A DNA stretch of 64,000 nucleotides, taken from positions 29,776,806 through 29,840,805 of the forward strand of contig CM054167.1 of the NCBI GenBank assembly GCA_028751875.1, read 5' to 3'. Positions 30,381-42,060 of this stretch are shown in pieces; the stretch's first letter is position 1; each line of letters begins with the position of its first letter. Origin of the DNA: Rapana venosa. Its lineage: Eukaryota > Mollusca > Gastropoda > Neogastropoda > Muricidae. A program made the translations under genes and the position numbers. The notes beneath the pieces were generated by a model, which saw only the letters and a program-made list of their open reading frames with translations, searched no databases and had not been told where the DNA came from.

Positions 30381-30945
30381 TTTCCCTCATAGAGCTCTGA
30401 GGCACCAATGGTGGGGGTTTTTTAAGACATGCACCCCTTTTCCCCCTCCAATCATTAAGGTACCACACTCCGATTTCGGGGTTTTCTAAACACGAACTGT
30501 GGCACATGTTTTTAAACGTTGGGTTTTTTGGGTTTGTCATCCCATTCCTCCCGGACCAATGGCCTACTCTTCCAAAAAGCGGCAGGGGTTTTTAAGTGTG
30601 CATAAGAAGTTCTGCGTGCTTTGCAACGGGGGCCTTGGTTTTATTTTTTCCCAAGGACTTTAAGGGAGAGTGGAGTCGGCCCGAGGTTTGGGAATACCCC
30701 AGAACCCCCAGGGGAAAAATCCCTTAAAAAATTCAACCCTTCTTCCGAAGGAATTGGATTTTTTACGTGTCCTCAAGATGTTCTGCTGCGTTCGTCAAGG
30801 GGTCTTTTTATAGTTCCTCCAAGGACTTTGTAATCCGTCTGATATTTCACAAAGTGGAAAAAAGGCGAGGTTGGGATAACCCAGAACTTCAAGGTTGGCA
30901 GGTAATTCTTAACCCATCCTGCCACACTCTTCTTGCATGTAATAA
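30381..30945 (-). mobile_element. Two degraded SINE copies in the POLR1B intron
   Basis: The first copy (about 30381-30735) contains TAGAGCTCTGAGGCACCAAT, ATGGCCTACTCTTCCAAAAA and AGTTCTGCGTGC, then GGGAGAGTGGAGTC. The second (about 30755-30940) has TTTTTACGTGTCCTCAAGAT, CCTCCAAGGACTTTG and AACCCAGAACTTCAAGG, the second-head subfamily. Both are in reverse orientation with homopolymer noise. Confidence 0.65.
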
Positions 30946-32080
30946 AAACTGCATGTCTTGTTTGTTTTGGTTGTTGTTGGTTTTTTGGGGGCCCCCATTT
31001 TCTTGGACTATTGTACAACAATACTCAAATAACAAAGGTTTTGAAATCAACACGTAATTGTAAACCAAAATTTGCAAACTCTAGTTACACACAAGCACCT
31101 AATTCTTCATTAGTCTGCAGTGTCAAAGTTTTTATGCTGTACTCTTTCATTTTGTTAAAAAAAAAAAAAAGGGTCCCAGAAAAGGGGATCCCAAATTTTC
31201 CAAAACTGACCAGAAAACCCGGAAAATCCAGATTATATTGCAAAACATAAAAAAGCATTTTAATTTATGATGGATCATCACAGAGAAAGAATTGTTACTA
31301 AACGTAACACATGACAGTCCCAGTTTCCATGGATTTCCATTGGACAGCCACCCTAACTTTTCATTTATATTTTGTGAATTCTGGTGATGCCAACAATGTC
31401 CAACAATAATACAATGCATCCCTTTGAAATGTGATGAAGAAAACACATTTGAACGGAGGTTTTTTTCCCCTCTCAAACATTGTTTTGATATTAGAATCAA
31501 CACCTTACATGAAGTTTATTCCAAATTGATAAATAAAAACGAATAAATCTTTAAACACCTAGAAGCAAATGTCTAATATCTAAGGATTTTATTTCTTTTT
31601 GCAATATTGGGTGGGATGTGTAGTGCCAGGTCTTCTCCTGTGCTTGTCACTCTGCAGGAGGTCTGCCTGCTGGTCTCAGCCAACACATTCCCACTTCAGG
31701 GCAGCTCACTGAAAAGCTCACAAGACAGAATTTCAGATCTGCTTGAAAAGAAAGGCAGAAGTGTGGGCTGGGTAGGCAGAAAAATACCACAGAGAGAGAG
31801 AGAGAGGGGAGAGGAGAAGAGAGAGAGAGAGAGAGAGAGAGAAGAGGAGAGAGGAAAGAGAGAGAAGATGAGAGAGAGAGGAAAGAAGTGAGAGAAAAAC
31901 CATGAAACAAAGTGAGAGGAAAGGGAAAATTTCTAGCAGAGAATTTCCAGAAGGCAGGATGCTATTTATACTAAAAAAATCCTCTGAAGTTGGAGTATGG
32001 CTCCCTATATGGCGAGGTACTTGAAAAGAGGGCATACACCAAACTTCTCATCCGGTGTACTTCCTATCTCACAGTGATTC
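30946..32080. other. POLR1B intron with GA microsatellite
   Basis: AT-rich complex sequence at 30950-31600 with no recognised exon, a GA microsatellite at 31790-31890, and at 31920-31970 a short piece of the (GAA)-tailed element (TAGCAGAGAATTTCCAGAAG, GATGCTATTTATACTAA). Confidence 0.5.
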
Positions 32081-32300
32081 CCAGGGGGGATGAGTGAGTC
32101 AGGAGTGTGGGATGTTCTGGGGGACCCCAGGGTTGTAGAGCTGGGTAACAAACAAACAACAACAACAAAAGGTCAGGTCAGGATCAGTCGTCTCCCATCG
32201 CCCCTGTCGTCGGTAGGAGCTCCACACAATGCCACCACCAGGGTTCGCCATCACCCACGAAATTTAAAAAACACAAACAACAACAAAACAACAAAAAAAC

Positions 32301-32544
32301 CCCAGGCCTCAGGCAGCAGCTTGCGCACTTCGGTGGTCCTCATCTGAGTGAAGTACGACCCGCGGTGCACACTGCCCGGAAGTGGGAGAGGAAGCGGAGG
32401 AAGTTGAGGCGGTCGGCGACCACAGCTCAGCCCGTCGACTGCATGAGGGCCAGCCCGCTAGGGGGGTTGAGGTTTCCCGTGGCCAGGAGGTACTCCAGGG
32501 GCCTGGTCAGCGACGGAGCAAAGTTCAGCGCCTTGGCACCGTCC
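32301..32544 (-). CDS. POLR1B: POLR1B exon encoding the LATGNL fork region
   Basis: A 244-bp exon whose acceptor GGGCAG (ending 32545) follows a pyrimidine-rich tract; its donor is the weak G|GTTTTT at 32300. It encodes [46 protein letters not shown], then, after a shift, [20 protein letters not shown] and [10 protein letters not shown] and [12 protein letters not shown] are conserved in domain 3 of polymerase second-largest subunits. Two defects are visible: an in-frame TGA between MQSTG and AVVAD, near 32429, and a small frameshift after FRAV, near 32365. The protein is otherwise well conserved, which argues for sequence error over decay, but a pseudogene cannot be excluded. Confidence 0.88.
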
Positions 32545-33085
32545 CTGCCCGGCAACAACGAAGAAGGAGAAGCGCGGGGTCAGCTTCACTCCACTGGGGC
32601 CAACAAAACCCCAAGCCCGCCTTCCTTCGTGTGCAGAGCCCCACCCAGCCACACAGGCCGCTGACCCCGGGCCAGGCCCTCACCTCGCAACGTGTTCAAC
32701 TCTCAGAATAAAACTGTGTGCAGATTCAAACCCGGGTACCAAAATCAACTCTGCTGTCATTCCTGGTATCAACAAAACCCCTGGCCAAACCACAAGGTCA
32801 TCGACCCAGGATGTACAATGCATGGTTGGAGGAAGCCAAGTTCCCATTCCCTTTTACTTACTACTGGCTGGCTGGGCGGGCTGCTGGCTGGTTGCACCCA
32901 AGCAGTTTTCTGCCATGTCCTTAGTTTCACACCGACTGGACTTAAAAAAAAAAAATCTTTAAAAAATCAAAATGAAGACAAATTTGTATGAAATTTTCTG
33001 TACTTGGGTACTTTTGAATAAAAAAATACCCCAACAACAACAAAACCACCATATTTCTTCATCTGACTCTTGTGCTTTATTACAC
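32545..33085. other. Upstream of the LATGNL exon, no feature recognised
   Basis: GC-rich intron end at 32545-32680, then complex sequence to 33085. No further POLR1B exon was recognised on the minus strand. Confidence 0.4.
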
Positions 33086-33089
33086 GTTT

Positions 33090-33510
33090 GTTTTGGATCC
33101 CCCCCCCCCCACCATTCCTCTGCTAGAGCTCTGAGATTATTGCGTCTGTGACTGTTCCCCTCTCCCTTCCTTCACCAATGAGGTAGCTGCATTCCAAGTT
33201 CAGGAGTGGTGTCTACACACAACACCGGAGTGCATGCGTTTTTGACATTTTGTCATCCGGCCTACCACCATTGAAATGGCCTACTCTTCAAAAGGCCCAA
33301 ACAGATTTTTAACATGTGTGCAATTTGCCCTGGGGGCATTACACACGGGGCCCTCGGTTTTATAGTCTTATACGAGGGGCACTGACATTCAGTTTTTTTT
33401 TATGTCCCAAACTGGGGAAAAAAGGGCAAGGCTGGATCGAACCCAGAACCTCACAGTTTTACTGTTAGGCAGGTGAACACCCCTTAACCCTCCTGCCCCC
33501 CTTCCTTCTT
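33090..33510 (-). mobile_element. SINE, second-head subfamily with 3' extension
   Basis: Contains the AGAGCTCTGAGATTATTGCG extension, AATGGCCTACTCTTCAAAAG, the CTCGGTTTTATAGTCTTATA block, CTGACATTCAGTTTTTTTTT, then the head in reverse (GGATCGAACCCAGAACCTCA, CTGTTAGGCAGGTGAAC). Its 3' extension is shared with 10060, 30381 and 39080 and not with the first-head copies. Confidence 0.75.
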
Positions 33511-33584
33511 TTTATTGCTGTTGATGCTGATGTTGTGGTTGTTGTTGCTAATTATATATAAATAATAAATTACCATTTTCAGAG

Positions 33585-33870
33585 GGCCCGGGACAGCCAA
33601 GTGGTTTGAGCTTTTCGCTCGAGAATCTGACGGCCTGGATTGAGCCAGCACAAGGTACCCATTTTAGGGATTTCTCTGGAGTTAACATCAGTGCTGGGCT
33701 CCACTCTCCCAAAAGTCCTACAGATGAGGACTTTCAAGTGAGACCCCATGTGCGAAATGCATGCAGAACATCTTGCACACTGTTAAAATCCCATTCACCT
33801 TTTAGAAGAGTAGGCCATTGCATGCCGGTACAAATTACTGATCATTTTTGTTTTTAAAACAACCGTTTCT
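33585..33870 (+). mobile_element. SINE, main family, diverged head
   Basis: GGGACAGCCAAGTGGTTTGA (A-box like), then GGAGTTAACATCAGTGCTGG, GAGACCCCATGTGCGAAATG, CATCTTGCACACTGTTAAAA and AGAGTAGGCCATTGCATGCC. The B box is degraded and the tail is lost. Confidence 0.75.
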
Positions 33871-34684
33871 TAAACAATAACTGTTGTCAAAATGCCAAGG
33901 AGAGATGGAGCGACTCCGTGGGACACCCTGCAAGCCCATGACCTGTCACTACATCAAAGCCCCCGCCTTGCTGCAGACAGACGTTTTGTGTCTCCCCGCG
34001 ACCCCCGAAAGGCTCCAGCGGCAGATGAAAGAAAGAAGAGAAAGAAGAGTTTTAAAAATAAAGAGTTAACTTCAGCAAGAACGCTTCAAGGGGAACCAGG
34101 TCTAAAAGTTGCCAAAATCATTGGGGGGGGGGGGGGGAAGAGGGAGTCTTTTTGGGAAAAAAAATTGACAGATGCAAAAAGGGGAAATTTTTCCTTTTGT
34201 GTTTTTAAAAATAATTTTTGTAGTAAAATCTGTGAAAACAGTTTTTTTGTCATTCACAGATAAAAAGTTTTGAAGTTTGATCATTTCGTCTTTTGGGGCC
34301 CATTTTGGATCGTTTGCATGGCAAAAGTGCATAAAAGAGTAACTGATAAGTTTTTGTCATGCTTTACAAGTGGTCCCCTTTTAATCATGATACAACTTTT
34401 AACATGAGCTTGTAAACACCATTTTATTCATTCCAACCCCCCTTCCCCCCCCCCACCCCCCCATTTGGGGTGTTTTGGGGTGGGCACAGCATCCATGCTA
34501 CGTTTTCCAACTTCTTTTTTTTCACTTTTTACAAAGGGGGAGGGAAACCCTGTTTTAGGGGAAAAAATGAGCCCCCTTTTTTTCTCTACAAGAAAAGGGC
34601 CAACACTGACATGGGAGGCAACAGCATGGGGCAGCAACAAAAACAACTCACTGGGAAGAACAACAAAAAAAAGAGTCTACAAAC
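33871..34684. other. Unassigned sequence with G and C runs
   Basis: No gene recognised. The open frames of 60-123 codons here show no known domain and cross homopolymer runs. Confidence 0.4.
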
Positions 34685-34815
34685 CTTTATAAAATTCACC
34701 TGAAGAACAAATAAATACTAAACATCACCTGAAAAAAACTATAAATACTACAATTTTCACCCGAAGAAAACGTAAGACTATAAAAAGTCACCTGAAAAAC
34801 AGAGAATGGAGTTAA
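34685..34815. repeat. Short degenerate minisatellite, unit about 35-40 bp
   Basis: Four units containing ACTATAAAATTCACCTGAAG-like sequence with CACCTGAA or CACCCGAAGAAAAC variants. Confidence 0.65.
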
Positions 34816-34874
34816 TAAAACCTGAGAAACGAACGACAACTCTTTCGTTTCCCATGAGCCCCAAAGGACAGACT

Positions 34875-34965
34875 TAAAAACACACTTCCCCCCCCCCCCC
34901 CCCCTTCCTCACTAGAGTCTGAGGTTCACCAAAGGTAGATTGTTGCTATTTGTATTAACCCTCCT

Positions 34966-35005
<40 letters not shown>

Positions 35006-35060
35006 ATTTTAAAAGGCCACATCCCGACTTCAGGGGGCACTACACCCGGGGCACCCCGAC
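34875..35060. repeat. Poly-C tracts with SINE 3' extension remnant
   Basis: C runs at 34888-34905 and 34970-35003 flank a TAGAGTCTGAGGTTCACCAA piece like that at 30390 and 33115. The 33-base C run is probably artefactual. Confidence 0.6.
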
Positions 35061-35204
35061 TAAAACAAACACAGCGCTTGATTTTTGTGCAGGGAAAAAA
35101 AAAGGTAAAGATGTCCCCTAACCCGTCAAGATATGAGTTTTCCCGGGTTTAACGATGCCTCCAAAAAACAGAGGGACAGTGCGTTTTCGGAAAATTGGGC
35201 AAAA

Positions 35205-35465
35205 TTTGATCAAGTGAGATGCCGCCCACAGCACACCCCACCTTTTCCCCGGCCAAGGGCATAAGGAATCGGTTGGAATGTTCTCCAAGGCCAACTAGCC
35301 CCCCAGGGGTGCGCACATAAGGACGTGCAAGTCAAGCCCCCTTCATGAGTCCTAGTCGTCCCTAAAGATAACTGTAAGTGGAATTCATGAGTGGGAAGAA
35401 AGCCACTGGGCATAAGCCTCTCAATTGCTGTTTGCCCCCAGCACGTCAATGGGTTTTAAACAAGA
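35205..35465 (-). repeat. Dispersed repeat with CCCTGGGGGCTAG motif, third copy
   Basis: Reverse complement of 21170-21430: AAGGCCAACTAGCCCCCCAG, ACGTGCAAGTCAAGC, GTGGAATTCATGAGTGGGAA. It lies outside the A/B duplication, so this family is independently dispersed. Confidence 0.7.
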
Positions 35466-35779
35466 ACGGATAAAGCCCTGGGGCTGATGGCATAATAAAT
35501 ACAATTCCCTTAATTATTATCATTATTTTTTTCTTTTTTTAATAAGCACACACATGCAGCTCTGCATATGTTTCCGCAGCACTCTGTCTCAGGCACGAAA
35601 GACATTAAAACAGGAAAGAAAAAGCATCCATACCTTTAACCAGCGCGATTTTCCCGGGGTTCGCAAGGCTTGAGGGCCAAATTTCGCACGGTGTTCAGCC
35701 ACCCTTCCCCGTTTTTCCGAAAAACCGCCCCCCCAAAAAAAGAGCAGGGAACGGTACCAGTGAGATGATTATTGTGTAA

Positions 35780-36070
35780 GGGGGATGGATTTTTATGTAA
35801 GCCTAATGCTGTGCATACTCTCTAAGGTGGAAACATTTTTCATGTGCCACATAATGTGCATATCTTAAGGTGGAGCATTTTTTCATGGCACACACATGAG
35901 ATAAAGGGGCATACCGTGTAAGTGGGTGGGATTTTTCAAAAATTTCGACTGACGGAGTTTTGGGTGCGGTGTAAGGTGGATGGATTTTTTTGTGCCGCAC
36001 ATACGGACGTTGTGCATGCTGTGTAAGGTGGATGGATTTTTCGTGCACGCACTGCAGTTGTGCAGACTGT
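35780..36070. repeat. Minisatellite, unit about 55-65 bp
   Basis: Four to five diverged units contain GTGTAAGGTGGATGGATTTT, then TGTGCCGCACATA. Minus-strand frames read as repeated H-E-K-S/C..L-..A-type peptides from the repeat, without known similarity. Confidence 0.75.
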
Positions 36071-37105
36071 TACCCAGGACCCAGTCTCTAGACTCCTCCA
36101 AGGCGCAGGGGAGAAAGCCAGTCCCCGTTTTTTACCAAAAAGTCATTTCCCCTTGAACAACACGGGTCAAAGCTGACACCCCAATCCTCACCACGTCAGG
36201 TCCAATCAGTTAAGGTCAGGTCAGGTAGGTCGCCAAATGGGAGGGTGCTGTAACCACCAAAACACCCCCCCCCCCCCCCCCCTTTCCCCCATTTCCACCA
36301 GCACTTCCAAAAGAGCCCTTTTTGGTTTCTTACCTTTTCACTTCTGAATTTCAATTTTTTTTAAACTTCAATTTCATGTGAAAAAGATTACTTCATTGTA
36401 TTCTCTTTTTGGAATGAGTTTTTTGTTGTTGTTGTTTTTGGGTCGCTCTGGCCTCAGCAACTTCATTTTTTCTACAAGGTTGAGGACTGCCTGACGAGGA
36501 CTCCCAAAATTCAAACCGTTTTGTCGAACATTTTTAAACCTTCTGTTGCGCATGTTTCCCAGCTTCCACTCAGGGAGGCATCCCCCAACTTTGCACACCC
36601 CCCTGGCATGAACAACGACAGGGGGTAAGCACAGTGCCACACGGGACCACACGCGCATGCAGGATTTTTCCCAAAGTCCTTCACCCCTGACACAAACAAG
36701 GAGGCAGGATTTGAAACACACATCCCCCCTAATCATTTACAGCCAAGAAATACAGAAACACACCTGAGACAAATCGTGACCACAGCTCCCAAGGTGGGTT
36801 GAGGGCAGAGGGAAAAAGCAAGCCCACAAGGGGCGAGTCAGGGCGAGTTATTCTGGAAAACCCACCAGGGTGTTAATACAACAACAACAACACAACAAGG
36901 CACCTGACATACCTTGAGCATAAGAATCAAAGGGCCCCGCTAAGAACCTCCTGGAAACATGGATTGTCGGCACCTTTCCTCACAGCACTTTTGTTGGCAA
37001 CACCAGCAGCTTCCGCTCTGCCCCTGCCCACCAGCACCCCTTCCCTTACTTCAAAAAACCTTGCTATTTTTTACTCGAAGTCATGACACTTATGCCACCC
37101 CACTG
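36071..37105. other. Unassigned low-quality sequence
   Basis: Contains a C run at 36266-36283 and an open minus frame at 36374-36736 with no recognised domain. Nothing else is supported. Confidence 0.35.
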
Positions 37106-37109
37106 ACGG

Positions 37110-37187
37110 TCTATTCCCACCACAATATGACACAGTCATGTATGCCCCACATCAATAACACATGACCCCAGCCAAATGCCCCTCCAT

Positions 37188-37219
<32 letters not shown>

Positions 37220-37430
37220 AATGACCATGAATGCCAGCCACATAACTCCCATGCCACAATATCCCACACCACAATGATATGAATGCCCACACCACATTTT
37301 TCCTGAAATGCCCACGACCATAATGCCCACACCACTAGACACATGAATCCCCACCCCCCAATGAATGTCCATGCCACAAAATGCCCCATCCCCTGTATGC
37401 CCACCAGGACCAGAATGCCACCCCAATATG
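37110..37430. repeat. Degenerate ATGCCCACACCAC minisatellite with poly-G insert
   Basis: Repeated ATGCCCAC(A)CCAC-type units of about 12-20 bp, interrupted by a G run at 37190-37217. The Trp/Gly-rich minus-strand frames are repeat translations. Confidence 0.7.
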
Positions 37431-37572
37431 AATCTAATAATAAAAAAAGGGAATTTGTAAGCCTATATCTTGCAAAGACAAATCAGAGCCTTGCTTAACA
37501 TATTCTTACAGATTCATCAGCCAATAACAACAAAAGCTTAAAAAAATTTTCAAATGTACCACCTAACACACC

Positions 37573-37607
<35 letters not shown>

Positions 37608-37809
37608 GTGGGTTTTGGAAAGGGGTTTGGGATTTGGGCTGTTGCCCACACCAATAGACACATAATGCCCATACAGTGATGGACACAGACAAAAAGGCCT
37701 GCAGAAACAGCTTTAGTTTAGCTTAAAAAATTTTTTCTCTTGAAGAAAAGTTTAAACCAAAAAAGTCTTTTCCTGGGCCTTTTTTATAGAAGGATTAGCA
37801 TTTGGGTAC

Positions 37810-37965
37810 ACGGGAGCTTCTTCTGTTTGTTGTTTTTGCAAGTATTTTTGGTCAAGAAAAAACTTCTCTGTTTTTTTTTTTCAAGTATTTTTTGGTAAAG
37901 TAGGAAAAACTTCTTTTTTTTGTTGTTTTTGCAAGTACTCTTGGTCAATTGGGAAAAACAACAAA
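37810..37965. repeat. Minisatellite, unit about 60 bp, three copies
   Basis: Units share TTGTTTTTGCAAGTA, TTTTTGGTCAA or TTTTTGGTAAA, and AAAAACTTCT. Confidence 0.7.
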
Positions 37966-38104
37966 ATTTTACAAATACTCAAAAGGGTACGGAAAACAAA
38001 ACAAAAACAGAGGCACTGCCTGTAACTTTTTTTGTTCGTAGACAGTGAGTCAAACAAGCCCCTCATAAATTGTCTTTAGAAACCTTTTCTTTTTACTTAA
38101 GGAA

Positions 38105-38405
38105 GGGTAAAGGTAAAGGTAAAGGAGTCCCCTAACCTATAAGGGCGTAGGAAGCAAGCGTCAGAGACCTCACTTTTTCTAGGGCCAGCCCTTGAGGGGG
38201 GGCCCCCCTCCTCTCCCCCCTGCTTTACCTTCCTGACCCCAAAGAGGGCAGGTACCCTTTACAGCTGGGAACGGGGGAACTGAACCTAAAACCCAAAGGG
38301 GCGCAAAGGGGCACCCCTTCCCCAAAGGGGAACCCAAAGCTCGAAAGCTGCTTAAATTGGGTTGGGGGGGCATGCTCCCACCACTGACATCCCCTCCCCC
38401 TTCCT
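38105..38405 (-). mobile_element. Chimeric tRNA/5S-derived SINE, degraded
   Basis: Same family as 10533: GTAAAGGTAAAGGAGTCCCC, GAGGGCAGGTACCCTTTACA, then the 5S-like part (GCTCGAAAGCTGCTTAAATT) in reverse. Heavy homopolymer noise. Confidence 0.65.
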
Positions 38406-38469
38406 TATACTTTTTCTAAACAAAGGGCACAGTTTAAATTCACGTTAAAAGACGTCAATGTTTGTCATG

Positions 38470-38765
38470 TAAAAACCTCCTAAAAAATGTTGCTTTGGCC
38501 CCAAAGGGGCATTTCTTTTCTTTCCAGACAAAAAAATGTTGGCCTTTCCTTTCCTATTTGACCACCACCTGGGAAAACCTCCCCTCCACTTTTCCAAATG
38601 CCCACAATTTGGACTTAAAAAACCAGCCTCAAAACACACTTATTTCCTTTTTAAAATTTTTTTTTTTAAAAGCACTTTTCCTACGGGAATCTTCCCCTAC
38701 ATCACTTTTTTTTAAAAACCCCTTTTCTCTCCACCCCCTTTCTAAAGTGTTGAACGTTGTGTTTG
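38470..38765 (+). pseudogene. LINE reverse-transcriptase C-terminal fragment, degraded
   Basis: Plus strand fragments TTTWENLPSTFPNAHNLD and, in another frame, NTLISF resemble the C-terminal motif at 24186. A similar 3' region follows (CACCCCCTTTCTAAAGTGTT, then a GTGTTTGTG tract). Frames are broken several times. Confidence 0.6.
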
Positions 38766-39229
38766 TGTGTTGTGTTTGTGGGAAATTTTAAAGTATATTG
38801 TTATTTTTTGGGGGCAGTAATGGGTTTAAAAGATTTGAATTGAACTCTCAAGTTTCTTGACGATTCAGCACTAACAAAAAATTTCCTAATTTTATAAGGG
38901 GAATTTTTCTTCCCTCCACACTTTGTGCCACTTTCAAAAGCAGTTGAACGTCTCGGTTTTTCCCAGATGGCACATTAAAAGCCTGAAACAGCCAACCACA
39001 AAAACCATGTCACCATCACATTCACAAGGTAACTAAAAACACAAAAACGAAACAACTCCCCAACAACTTTTTTCCCCGTCCCTTTGGGTAGATCCTGAGT
39101 TCACCAAATTTGGATTTTTGTGTTGCGACCCCCCCCCCCCTCCCCCCCCCTCATATTACTGCTTTCCACCTCAGGGAAAGGGTTCTAAACACCCCAGCAC
39201 CTTGTGCAGCACCTTGAAATTTTTTTACG
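38766..39229. other. Unassigned low-quality sequence
   Basis: Contains C runs around 39130-39150 and a TAGATCCTGAGTTCACCAAA piece that resembles the SINE 3' extension. Nothing else recognised. Confidence 0.35.
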
Positions 39230-39455
39230 ATTCCTCCGGCTAAAACCCAAAAAAGGGGAACGGTTTTTTATGCTGTGCAAATTTTCTGCTTTCGTTTACG
39301 TTTTGGCCCCCAAATTCTAGTCCCATTTGGGAGGACTTTGAGTTCGATTTCTCTTCAAATGAGAAAAAAGGGGACAAGGTTAGGAATGAACCCAGCAACC
39401 TCATGTTTTCAGTTTAATGGGCAGATGACTGTCTAACCACCTGCACTTTCCTTTT
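39230..39455 (-). mobile_element. SINE, second-head subfamily, degraded
   Basis: Shows GGAGGACTTTGAGTTCGATT, AATGAACCCAGCAACCTCAT and TGGGCAGATGACTGTCTAAC, matching the reverse of the second-type head with substitutions. Confidence 0.6.
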
Positions 39456-39539
39456 GTACAAGGAACAAACCTGTCACTAGGCGCAGCAGTCCACACCCCC
39501 GTTAAGGGAGATAAATCATCGAGCACTGGATAGAGTCCG

Positions 39540-39720
39540 ATTTTCACTTTGTTGCAAAAACATCTTGTTATGCTGTGCATTTTTAATTGATATCTATCCT
39601 TGAAACCATCTTATTATTGCGTGCATTATATATGGGTTATCTGATCCATAAACCATCTTCTGTTGTTGCAGTGCAGTGATATAGGTTCAGGTCCATATCT
39701 TCAAAACAACTCTAGATAGT
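39540..39720. repeat. Possible tandem repeat, unit about 50-60 bp
   Basis: AACATCTTGTTATGCTGTGC, AACCATCTTATTATTGCGTG and AACCATCTTCTGTTGTTGCA start three successive units with related following sequence. Strongly diverged. Confidence 0.45.
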
Positions 39721-39769
39721 AACACGACTTAAAATGAACATCAAACTATTTTCCCTGTTAATATTCTTT

Positions 39770-40095
39770 TTCTTCCACGAATGCTCAGACAGCAACTAAT
39801 GTTGTCTGTCATATTAGTAAAAAATGTTTGCTGCCATAAGTGCCACAATAAGCCCAGCGCATCTGACTTTGGCAGGGAAAAGAGAACTGTTATCATTAGG
39901 TCTTTCTGGCAAAAAGAGCAGCAGATGGAACAAGAAGGCAGACAAAAGTACGAAAAGGGAGATGCAAAGAAAGGAACAAGGCAGAAAAAAAGAGAGGGAC
40001 AGAAAAGAGGAAATTCACAGCACAGATTTTCCAGCATGTGGGGATGCAATTCATACTGACAGGCCTCCAGCATCCCCACTGGAAATTCCTGTGAC
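39770..40095 (-). mobile_element. (GAA)-tailed interspersed element, single reversed copy
   Basis: Contains GCTCAGACAGCAACTAATGT, CCCAGCGCATCTGACTTTGG, the GA-rich middle and GGGGATGCAATTCATACTGA then CAGGCCTCCAGCATCCCC. A TTCTTTTTCTTC tract precedes it, the reverse of the GAA tail. The same element forms each foldback arm. Confidence 0.7.
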
Positions 40096-41000
40096 CAAAA
40101 CCTTGCTAAAAGTCTTTTAATGAAAAAAATTAATAAACCTTTTGCCGACACCCAGGATTCAGTACACCACAGTGAGCGATGGACAGTGACAGGACGAAAG
40201 CTGTAGCTTTGGCATGCCAGGGAGTTAGAGGAAACACAACACCCTCCCACTCACATTATTATATTAACTTATTCTATTACCCTGGGAAAATAAAATTTCG
40301 TTATCGTTATCACATACCCGTTCACATAAATAAACAAACAGCTGCTCTCATAAGGGCTGATCCTCCTCCCTCAATTCATGTTTGACACTCTCTGTTATCA
40401 GAAAATCTGTGTCAAAAGAGGCGACATAAGACCAGCTTGACGTTTGACTCTATGTTCCCTTTAACTTGTTACTCCAGGAGAATTTTCATACAATTCTCAA
40501 TGGACAAAAAAAAAAAGAAAAGAAAAAAAAGAAAGGAAAACCAGGAAGAAAATAGGGAACACAACTGTCACAGACCTGACTTTTCAGGGGCAACAAAAGC
40601 AATTTATGCAGGCAGGGAGGCAGGCCACAAATCTTGGTTGCACTTGCGACAGAAAAATACACTTTGGCTGTATGCTGTGACTTCTCTGGATGATTGGTGC
40701 AAACCCCTCCCCCAAAGTGTCAGTTCTGATGCACATCACACTAACCACATAGCTAACAATAATGACTAAGGTATTTAAGGGAAACAGCAAAATCCTTAGC
40801 CTCTTAACTGCTGAGTGCAAGTGCACCTACATGCCGGGGAATAAAATTCTTATGTACCACTGGCTATGTCATGTCTCTAATTACTCAGAAATTACTAAAT
40901 GAATAATCCTGATAATTCTGCCCCTGACAGTATGTAATATCGTAGATTGCTTCAGGAAGCTCAAAGCATTTTCAGATATCATATTTCCACTTTTTAAAAA
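40096..41000. other. Unassigned sequence up to the gap
   Basis: Around 40230-40320 a piece ends in AATAAAATTTCGTTATCGTT and may be the 3' end of a retroposon with hexamer repeats. Otherwise no feature was recognised. Confidence 0.35.
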
Positions 41001-41500
41001 NNNNNNNNNNNNNNNNNNNNNNNNNNNNNNNNNNNNNNNNNNNNNNNNNNNNNNNNNNNNNNNNNNNNNNNNNNNNNNNNNNNNNNNNNNNNNNNNNNNN
41101 NNNNNNNNNNNNNNNNNNNNNNNNNNNNNNNNNNNNNNNNNNNNNNNNNNNNNNNNNNNNNNNNNNNNNNNNNNNNNNNNNNNNNNNNNNNNNNNNNNNN
41201 NNNNNNNNNNNNNNNNNNNNNNNNNNNNNNNNNNNNNNNNNNNNNNNNNNNNNNNNNNNNNNNNNNNNNNNNNNNNNNNNNNNNNNNNNNNNNNNNNNNN
41301 NNNNNNNNNNNNNNNNNNNNNNNNNNNNNNNNNNNNNNNNNNNNNNNNNNNNNNNNNNNNNNNNNNNNNNNNNNNNNNNNNNNNNNNNNNNNNNNNNNNN
41401 NNNNNNNNNNNNNNNNNNNNNNNNNNNNNNNNNNNNNNNNNNNNNNNNNNNNNNNNNNNNNNNNNNNNNNNNNNNNNNNNNNNNNNNNNNNNNNNNNNNN
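41001..41500. other. Assembly gap (500 N)
   Basis: Exactly 500 unknown bases, a conventional scaffold-join length, so the real distance is unknown. The sequence on the right resumes directly in copy C of the second duplication. Open frames across the gap are meaningless. Confidence 0.99.
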
Positions 41501-41529
41501 GAAGGAAAAATTCATGAACACGGAAGGGA

Positions 41530-41766
41530 GTGTTAATATAATGGGAAAGGTTTTGCATTGGTTTCCTGAAAGGGAAAGGGGTTTTATGGCATAAAAATTT
41601 TTTTCAACGGTTCCTCTTCAAGAATTTATTAGCAAAAATCCCTTTTGAAAAATAGAGAAATGTTTGCGCGGTTTCCGAAAAAAGTAAAGTACAGCACAAA
41701 ACTTAAAATTCCCCAAGGTTTTACTTTGTAATATATATTAAAGAGGAGAGGGGGAAGAGGTGGGGG

Positions 41767-41799
<33 letters not shown>

Positions 41800-42060
41800 A
41801 AAGACAGCAACGACACGGGACAGACAGACAGACAGAAAAACGACAGAGAATGACAATGAAAATTCTTCTATTTAAAGGGATAATGAATAAGCACTCATGT
41901 CCCTTTATTAATCCAGTCCCGCCCGGGGGGGTTTTACTCTTTAATAAAAAGAGAGAGAAAAAGGTCTTTCAAGGGTTTCCGAAAGGCAAAATAGGCATAA
42001 ACTTTGAAAAATCTCGTCAAGGAATTATTTTTTAGAAAAACGTTTTTTTGAAAAAATAAG
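41530..42060 (+). pseudogene. Degraded LINE C-terminal (LHWLP type) fragments, copy C
   Basis: Two short pieces (about 41540-41630 and 41950-42050) match the better-preserved LHWLP-type fragments at 48935 and 49265. A GA/GACA tract and a SINE tail piece (AATGAATAAGCACTCATGTC) lie between them. Confidence 0.55.

Noticed and set aside
36374..36736. 120-codon minus-strand frame as a gene or POLR1B exon
   Set aside because: No motif of the polymerase or any family recognised; the region is homopolymer-rich and has no convincing splice sites.
40881..41558. Open frame of 225 codons on the minus strand
   Set aside because: It runs through 500 N and has no real sequence in its middle.
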